Assembly (NCBI GenBank): GCA_943329665.2 | Contig: CALQEU020000010.1 | Coordinates: 29,342 to 93,341 of the forward strand | Length of the DNA: 64,000 nucleotides | Direction: 5' to 3' | Source of the DNA: JAJTFW01 sp903922455 | GTDB taxonomy: Bacteria; Bacteroidota; Bacteroidia; AKYH767-A; OLB10 | Shown here: piece by piece, positions 58,275 to 64,000 of the stretch | How the letters are laid out: each line of letters opens with the position of its first letter | Position numbering within the stretch: position 1 is the stretch's first letter | Program-made: the position numbers and the translations under genes | Notes under the pieces: model-generated | What the model was told of the DNA's origin: nothing | Database searches by the model: none | Seen by the model: the letters and a program-made list of their open reading frames with translations, nothing else

Positions 58275-61200
58275 ATGAAACCAATTATTACTAAATCAAA
58301 ATTTGCATTCATTGCCCCGATCTTCTTCCTGCTGTTTTTATTGGGAGTCACTTCTAAAGTTAATGGGCAAACATTAATTGCAGGCTGGGATTTTCAAACA
58401 ACTACTACTGGTGGTACTGCAACTGCAGCCTCTCCTGCTACTCCAAAAGTGTATAATGCAAATTTTGGAAGTGGAACTATTTACTTTAATGGAACAAACA
58501 ATTCAAGCAGTTGGTTTGTCCCTGTTTCTGGAACTACAAATACAGAATTGAATAGTTTTGGTGGTACAGCTACCAATGCTGGAACTGGATTTTCAACAGT
58601 TACTTCCGGAACGAGTTCACTTGCACTTGTAGGTGGAGCTTCAAATGCTGCCAATGGTAAGTTTGCCATTTTTAGTTTTAATATGACAGGGTATATTAAT
58701 TTAGTTGTAAGCTATGCATCACAAAAAACAGCAAGTGGATTTAGCAGTCAAATTTGGGAGTACAGTACCAACGGAACTACATGGTTTCCGTTGCAAACAA
58801 TTACCACTGTTACAATTTCCTTTACAACAATTACACTTCCGACCACAAGTGGTTTAAATGGGGCTGCCACTGCTTATTTACGTTTTTCGGGTACGGGAGC
58901 CACAACAGCTACAGGTAACAACCGCCTTGATAATATCCAGTTAAATGCAACTGCTGGCGTAACTTTTAATACAGACCCAATAAGTGGTTCACCATTTTGC
59001 ATCAGCGATGATAATGGTGCAATCGTAAATGTTCCTTACACCTATGGAGGAACTTTTAATCCGGGAAATATTTTAACAGCTCAATTAAGTTCTTCAACAG
59101 GAAGTTTTGCATCTCCAGTGAGTATAGGAACTTTGTCAACTACTGCAAGTACAGGTACTATATCAGCAACAATTCCAGCAGGAGTTGCATCTGGTTCAGG
59201 GTATAGAATTCGTGTAGTGAGTAATGATCCTATTGCTACAAGTAATGACAATGGCGCTAATTTAACTATTGATAAAGTGGTTGCAGTTGCTTCGAATAGC
59301 GGTCCAGTATGCGCTGGATTAAGTCTGCAGCTTTTCTCAAATGGTGGATCAACGTATAGTTGGACAGGCCCAAATGGATTTTCAAATTCAAATCAAAACC
59401 CAACTATTGCAACAACTGTTGCAGCCGATTCAGGTGTTTATCTAGCTACGGCTATTTCAACATTGGGTTGTACGGATACAGCTTCTACACTTGCTATTGT
59501 CCAAACTTGTAGTTGTACTCCTCCTACCATTACATCATCTGTTCAACAACCTTCTTGTAATGGTGGATCAAATGGTAGTATAGACATCACCGTTAGTGGT
59601 GGCGTCTCTCCATACACGTTTCAATGGAGTACCACTGCAGTTACCGAAGATGTTTCTGGTGTTTCTGCTGGAGTGTATTCGGTAATCGTTACTGATTTTA
59701 TTTTGTGTACTGATACTTTTTATATCACAGTGGGTCAACCAACCTCGATGTCTACTACAGTTATTGTTATCAATCCTGGATGTCCGGGTAATTCTGATGG
59801 TAGCATCAATTTGTCAGTGAGTGGAGGGACTCCAGGATATACTTACGGTTGGGATACAGGTGCAACAACAGAAGATGTAAGCGGACTTCCAGCCGGACTT
59901 TATAGTGTTACCATTACTGATAATAATGGTTGTATCACTTTTGCATTTGGAGTTTTAACTAATCCAGTTGTATTTTCTCTTACTTCATTTAATTCAGATG
60001 TTACTTGCGCAGGAATCAATAATGGTTCTATTAATTTGGTCGCTTCTAACGATACAACCAACAACTCCAATCCTGGTCTATTGATTTCTGAATTTTTAGC
60101 AAATCCTGCTGGAACAGATTCATCGAAAGAATGGGTGGAATTGATTGCTACTAAATTCATCAACTTTGCAAATACACCCTATACGGTTATAGTATCGAAT
60201 AACGGTGGTGGCACTACGAAAGGATGGGTTCAAGGAGGAGTCGCTTCTGCAACTACCAATGGAACTTACGCATTCGAAATTTCTTCCGGAATTGTTTCTG
60301 CAGGAGATGTGTTTTATGTAGGTGGTTCTAACATGGTGGTAACAGGATTAAAGTTACGTACCATTGATGTTTCAACAACAGGTGGTGATGGTGGTATTGG
60401 GGCTGCAACTACAGGCGGAATTCTTGGAAACGGAGGAACAAATGCAGATGGAATTGCTGTCTTTAATGCTCCTGTTGCTACTCTTGATTCCAACTCTGTT
60501 CCAGTAGATGCTATTTTCTTTGGAACAGCAACCGGTGGAGCAGTCGTGAATGCCGGTGCCGATGGTTTTACTTTGCCATCTAATGATCGCTATGCAGGTG
60601 GTCGTTTGCAAACTGCAAGTTTCATTGGTCCAGACGCTGGTGCGAATGGTATTTATGTTAAAGCAACTGGTGGATACAATTCGTTAAGTGGTTCTTATTC
60701 TCAAAGAGTATGGACTACTTCAGTTCCCGCTTCTCATGGAAGTTCATCGGTTAATGTAACCAGTAGCAATACTTATTTATGGTCCAACGGAGCAACATCA
60801 GAAGATATTACTGGATTGGCAGCAGGAACATATACCGTTACGGCTACTACTAATACAGGTTGTACAGCGACATTGTCAGCTACTATTAATGCTCCTTCCG
60901 CATTATCATTGAGCGGAACTGTTTTTGATGTGAGTTGTTTCGTAGGAGGTAATGGATCTATTGATCTAACCGTAAGCGGCGGACAAGCTCCTTATACTTT
61001 TTTATGGAATGATGCTGTCATCAATGAAGATCGTAGTGCTATAATGGCTGGAACGTACATGGTTACCGTTACAGATGCTAATGGTTGTTTTGATACCGAT
61101 TCATTTGTAGTAAATCAGCCCAACGATCTCACCTATTCTACATTGGTAACGCATACATCATGTTTCGGTGCTAGTGATGGTGCCATCAACTTAACAGTAA

Positions 61201-64000
61201 CCGGAGGAACGCCACCTTATAATTTTAGTTGGTCAACAGGCGCTACTACAGAAGATGTAATTAATCAACCCGCAAATTTCTATTTCTTTAATATTGACGA
61301 TGCGAATGGTTGTGTAACTGGTGGAATTGAATATATTAATGATCCAGCACAAATTGTGATAAATAATTTTGCTCCCAATACTGGTGGCGCTGGAGTTTTG
61401 GTAACCATAAATGGAAGTGGATTTACTGGAGCTACAAATGTTGCGTTTGATGGTGTTTCTGCAACTTCATTTACGGTTGTAAGCGATTTTCAAATTGATG
61501 CCATCTTACCTCCAGGTTCAGATACCGGTTTTGTATATGTGTTTACAAGTCCTACTTGTTTTTCAATGAGCGTTGACACGTTCTTTTACAATCCTGCAGC
61601 ATGCGTTCCTCCAAGCTTAACGGGCGTTTCTCTACCAGCAACATGCTTCGGTGCTTCTGATGGAAGTGTAGATATTACAGTAAGTGGTGGTTTACTTCCT
61701 TATACTTTTACTTGGAGTAATGGAGCCAATTCAGAAGATGTTTTAGGACTTGTAGCCAATACATATACTGTATCAGTAAGCGATGCTAATAATTGTCCAG
61801 CTACTAGTTCTTATATAGTAACCGAGCCTGGGAATATTGTTGGTTCAGGACTTATTGCCAACGTAACTTGTAATGGTTATTCAGATGGAAGTATCGATTT
61901 AACTGTTACGGGCGGAACAAGTCCGTATTCTATTTCTTGGAGTAATGGTGCCAATTCAGAAGATATTAGTGGTCTTTCAGCCGGAGTTTATACGGTTACC
62001 ATTATTGATAATAATTCATGCGCTGGTCAATCGGTGTTTACTTTGATTGATCCTCCTGTTTTAACCTTGTCTTTTACAGGTGTAAATCCTACTTGTGTAG
62101 GCGCTGTAAATGGAAGCATAACATCTGCAATTACTGGTGGCGTAACACCTTACACATATCTATGGAGTTCGGCATCTACCAATAGCAATTTATTAAATGT
62201 GGCTGCTGGCACTTACACTTTAACAGTAACAGATGCCTATGGTTGTAGTATTTCTTCCAGTCATACCCTCATCGATCCAGCACCATTTACATTATCTGTA
62301 AATACAAGTACTCATGTGAACTGCTTCGGTGGCTCAAATGGAGCTATTGATATTGCTGCATCAAATGATCCAATCATTCCTCCAGCAAATCCTGGTTTAT
62401 TAATTTCAGAGATCTTTACTGATCCTGCTGGAGCAGATGCTCCATTTGAATGGGTCGAACTCATCGCCACAAAAAATATTGATTTTGGAGTTACGCCTTA
62501 TACGGTTGTGGTAGCAAACAATGGAACGGGAACAACAAAAGGTTGGAGAGCTGGTGGTGCGTTAACATATGCTTTTCAAATTAGTACTGGTCAAGTAATC
62601 AAAGGAGATGTATTTTATGTAGGAGGATCCTCCATGGCTCCAACAGGAACAAAATTGAGAGTCATCAATACTTCAAGTACTGCTGGTGATGGATTTGGAA
62701 ATTCAAGTGCTTCGGGATGCTTTGGAAATGGAGGAACAAATGCAGATGCCGTAGGCGTATTTAATGTAGCTGCAGCAATGATTGATTCAAGTACTGTTCC
62801 AGTGGATGCAATTTTCTATGGTTCAGGATTAGGTGGTTCAATTGTGAATGCTGGGGTAAATGGGTACACATTGCCAACGAATGATCGCTATTCAAATGGA
62901 AATTTAAATGCGAGTTCTTTCATTGCACCTAATAGTGTTTCGGGTTCTTATTTCAAAGCTACTGGTTCTTTTAATTTTGAATCGGGTGTTTACACAACTC
63001 CTCGTGTATGGACAGTACAAGCAGCCTATACAGACGGTACTTCTGCCGTTTCTATTATTGGAAATAACACTTATTTATGGTCAAATGGAAATACAAATCA
63101 AGATGTTTCTGGATTAACTGCTGGTGCTTATTCTGTGTTGGCAACTAATCCGACCGGATGTACCGCTACATTAAGTGTTGTAGTAAATCAGCCAAACGAT
63201 TTAGTTATTTCCAATTTCACTCCTTCTTCTGGAAATACGGGTACAGTTGTAACGATAACTGGAACTGGTTTTAATGGGGTAGATGTTGTTAACTTTAATG
63301 GAACGAGTGCCTCTTTCTCAATAGTAAACGATGGTGAAATTAGTGCAACTGTTCCAGCCGGAGCAAGTACAGGCACTATTGAATTGATAAATAATGCTTG
63401 TGATACAGTGGTTTCTTCAAGTCCATTTGTGATTTCGACAGCAACTTCAACGTTAAATCTAAAACTAATTATCGAAGGATACTACAATGGCGCGGGTGGA
63501 ATGACACCGGCTCTTTTAAATGCAGGAGTTGGATTAAGTTCAACCGAAGTAGATACCATCGTAGTAGAATTACGTGATGCATTAAGTCCATCTACCCTAG
63601 TACATAGTGCTACAGTAGTGGTTAACACGAATGACAGTGCTACGATTACTTTACCAGGAAGTGTAATAAGTAACAGCTATTATATCGCTGTATTCCATCG
63701 TAACGCAGTACAAACATGGAGTGATGTAGTCACCTTCAGCGGAGTTACTAACTACAATTTCACAACAGCAGCAACACAAGCATTTGGATCAAACCAAGTA
63801 CAGGTGGCACCTGGTGTTTGGGCGATGTACAGTGGTGACTTAAGTCCACAAGATGAGTTTATCGATATCTTGGATCAAGGTGTGATCGACAATGATATCT
63901 TCAATTTCGCAGGAGGCTATGTAGTTTCTGACTTAAATGGAGATGGATTCGTTGATATCGTTGACCAATCAATCGTTGACAACAACATATTTAACTTTAT
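58275..64000 (+). CDS. Giant SprB-repeat surface protein, 3' end outside the window
   Basis: The frame is open from the ATG at 58275 to the last base, 1908 residues without the end. Residues 1-31 are a signal peptide ending VNGQT. A beta-rich N-terminal domain (to about 230) is followed by nine SprB-type repeats, each like CNGYSDGSIDLTVTGG then WSNGANSEDISGLSAGVYTV. Repeats 3 and 9 are interrupted by a lamin-tail-like domain (ISEFLANPAGTDSSKEWVE at about 60085; ISEIFTDPAGADAPFEWVE at about 62403). IPT/TIG domains lie near 61350-61590 and 63200-63440. Near the end, DLNGDGFVDIVDQSIVDNN and an earlier copy look like dockerin/EF-hand units. SprB-type adhesins are T9SS cargo that move on the surface in gliding; a sorting domain is expected past the window. 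Confidence 0.88.
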   Translation, partial: MKPIITKSKFAFIAPIFFLLFLLGVTSKVNGQTLIAGWDFQTTTTGGTATAASPATPKVYNANFGSGTIYFNGTNNSSSWFVPVSGTTNTELNSFGGTATNAGTGFSTVTSGTSSLALVGGASNAANGKFAIFSFNMTGYINLVVSYASQKTASGFSSQIWEYSTNGTTWFPLQTITTVTISFTTITLPTTSGLNGAATAYLRFSGTGATTATGNNRLDNIQLNATAGVTFNTDPISGSPFCISDDNGAIVNVPYTYGGTFNPGNILTAQLSSSTGSFASPVSIGTLSTTASTGTISATIPAGVASGSGYRIRVVSNDPIATSNDNGANLTIDKVVAVASNSGPVCAGLSLQLFSNGGSTYSWTGPNGFSNSNQNPTIATTVAADSGVYLATAISTLGCTDTASTLAIVQTCSCTPPTITSSVQQPSCNGGSNGSIDITVSGGVSPYTFQWSTTAVTEDVSGVSAGVYSVIVTDFILCTDTFYITVGQPTSMSTTVIVINPGCPGNSDGSINLSVSGGTPGYTYGWDTGATTEDVSGLPAGLYSVTITDNNGCITFAFGVLTNPVVFSLTSFNSDVTCAGINNGSINLVASNDTTNNSNPGLLISEFLANPAGTDSSKEWVELIATKFINFANTPYTVIVSNNGGGTTKGWVQGGVASATTNGTYAFEISSGIVSAGDVFYVGGSNMVVTGLKLRTIDVSTTGGDGGIGAATTGGILGNGGTNADGIAVFNAPVATLDSNSVPVDAIFFGTATGGAVVNAGADGFTLPSNDRYAGGRLQTASFIGPDAGANGIYVKATGGYNSLSGSYSQRVWTTSVPASHGSSSVNVTSSNTYLWSNGATSEDITGLAAGTYTVTATTNTGCTATLSATINAPSALSLSGTVFDVSCFVGGNGSIDLTVSGGQAPYTFLWNDAVINEDRSAIMAGTYMVTVTDANGCFDTDSFVVNQPNDLTYSTLVTHTSCFGASDGAINLTVTGGTPPYNFSWSTGATTEDVINQPANFYFFNIDDANGCVTGGIEYINDPAQIVINNFAPNTGGAGVLVTINGSGFTGATNVAFDGVSATSFTVVSDFQIDAILPPGSDTGFVYVFTSPTCFSMSVDTFFYNPAACVPPSLTGVSLPATCFGASDGSVDITVSGGLLPYTFTWSNGANSEDVLGLVANTYTVSVSDANNCPATSSYIVTEPGNIVGSGLIANVTCNGYSDGSIDLTVTGGTSPYSISWSNGANSEDISGLSAGVYTVTIIDNNSCAGQSVFTLIDPPVLTLSFTGVNPTCVGAVNGSITSAITGGVTPYTYLWSSASTNSNLLNVAAGTYTLTVTDAYGCSISSSHTLIDPAPFTLSVNTSTHVNCFGGSNGAIDIAASNDPIIPPANPGLLISEIFTDPAGADAPFEWVELIATKNIDFGVTPYTVVVANNGTGTTKGWRAGGALTYAFQISTGQVIKGDVFYVGGSSMAPTGTKLRVINTSSTAGDGFGNSSASGCFGNGGTNADAVGVFNVAAAMIDSSTVPVDAIFYGSGLGGSIVNAGVNGYTLPTNDRYSNGNLNASSFIAPNSVSGSYFKATGSFNFESGVYTTPRVWTVQAAYTDGTSAVSIIGNNTYLWSNGNTNQDVSGLTAGAYSVLATNPTGCTATLSVVVNQPNDLVISNFTPSSGNTGTVVTITGTGFNGVDVVNFNGTSASFSIVNDGEISATVPAGASTGTIELINNACDTVVSSSPFVISTATSTLNLKLIIEGYYNGAGGMTPALLNAGVGLSSTEVDTIVVELRDALSPSTLVHSATVVVNTNDSATITLPGSVISNSYYIAVFHRNAVQTWSDVVTFSGVTNYNFTTAATQAFGSNQVQVAPGVWAMYSGDLSPQDEFIDILDQGVIDNDIFNFAGGYVVSDLNGDGFVDIVDQSIVDNNIFNF

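Noticed and set aside
1..64000. Prophage, transposon or insertion sequence
   Set aside because: No transposase, integrase or phage structural module was found; the S74 domain protein has a host-type T9SS tail and host neighbours.

Overview
The window comes from a chromosome of the phylum Bacteroidota. The evidence is type IX secretion (T9SS) sorting tails, PorP/SprF and SprB-type proteins, many large outer-membrane proteins, AT-rich DNA without clear Shine-Dalgarno sites, and the Bacteroidota -7 promoter element TAnnTTTG in front of many genes. A genus cannot be named from sequence alone. About 39 protein genes, two tRNA genes, two gene remnants and several families of small palindromic repeats are supported. 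No rRNA, transposase, prophage or CRISPR array was seen.

Positions 1-7030 form a tightly packed operon: a glycosyltransferase (cut by the window edge), a 979-residue NHL/Ig-like T9SS cargo protein, a PorP/SprF protein fused to an OmpA peptidoglycan-binding domain, and a WecA/MraY-type sugar-phosphate transferase. Positions 7082-17944 hold an M28 peptidase, an omega-amidase and methionine/glutamine transaminase pair, a decayed fructosamine kinase gene, a MarR regulator, a 1235-residue histidine kinase, a biotin carrier protein, a Tat-exported superoxide dismutase and an OmpA lipoprotein. Positions 18423-29700 are a coherent N-glycan catabolic locus: sugar permease, GH20 hexosaminidase, GH2 beta-mannosidase, GH92 alpha-mannosidase, glycosylasparaginase and CutC.

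Positions 29765-40782 carry an L,D-transpeptidase-like protein, an RhlE-type helicase, PhnA, an S74-chaperone surface protein with a T9SS tail, a small GIY-YIG protein embedded in hairpins beside tRNA-Asn, a PfkB kinase, a carboxypeptidase-regulatory-domain protein, a B12-binding mutase subunit, a crotonase, an acylphosphatase and an unknown gene. Positions 41077-48052 contain an overlapping OmpA / repeat protein / Wzi-RemB-like barrel operon, a second WecA-like gene and a LysM lytic transglycosylase. tRNA-Gln and a 38-bp tandem repeat array follow.

The last part holds DUF1801, thioredoxin, a polysaccharide flippase, exonuclease III, a 1165-residue outer-membrane protein with an EF-hand-like loop, a coiled-coil membrane protein, and the first 1908 residues of a giant SprB-repeat surface protein that runs off the end. 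Taken together the genes describe an aerobic or oxygen-tolerant surface-active cell that builds and decorates its envelope (T9SS cargo, glycosyltransferases, flippase, peptidoglycan enzymes) and harvests host or detrital glycoproteins. The most interesting non-gene signals are start codons placed 3-5 bases after the -7 promoter box (probable leaderless mRNAs), a palindrome that lies in the same reading frame inside two unrelated genes, two hairpins with identical loops but unrelated stems, and a lamin-tail-like domain nested twice inside SprB repeats.
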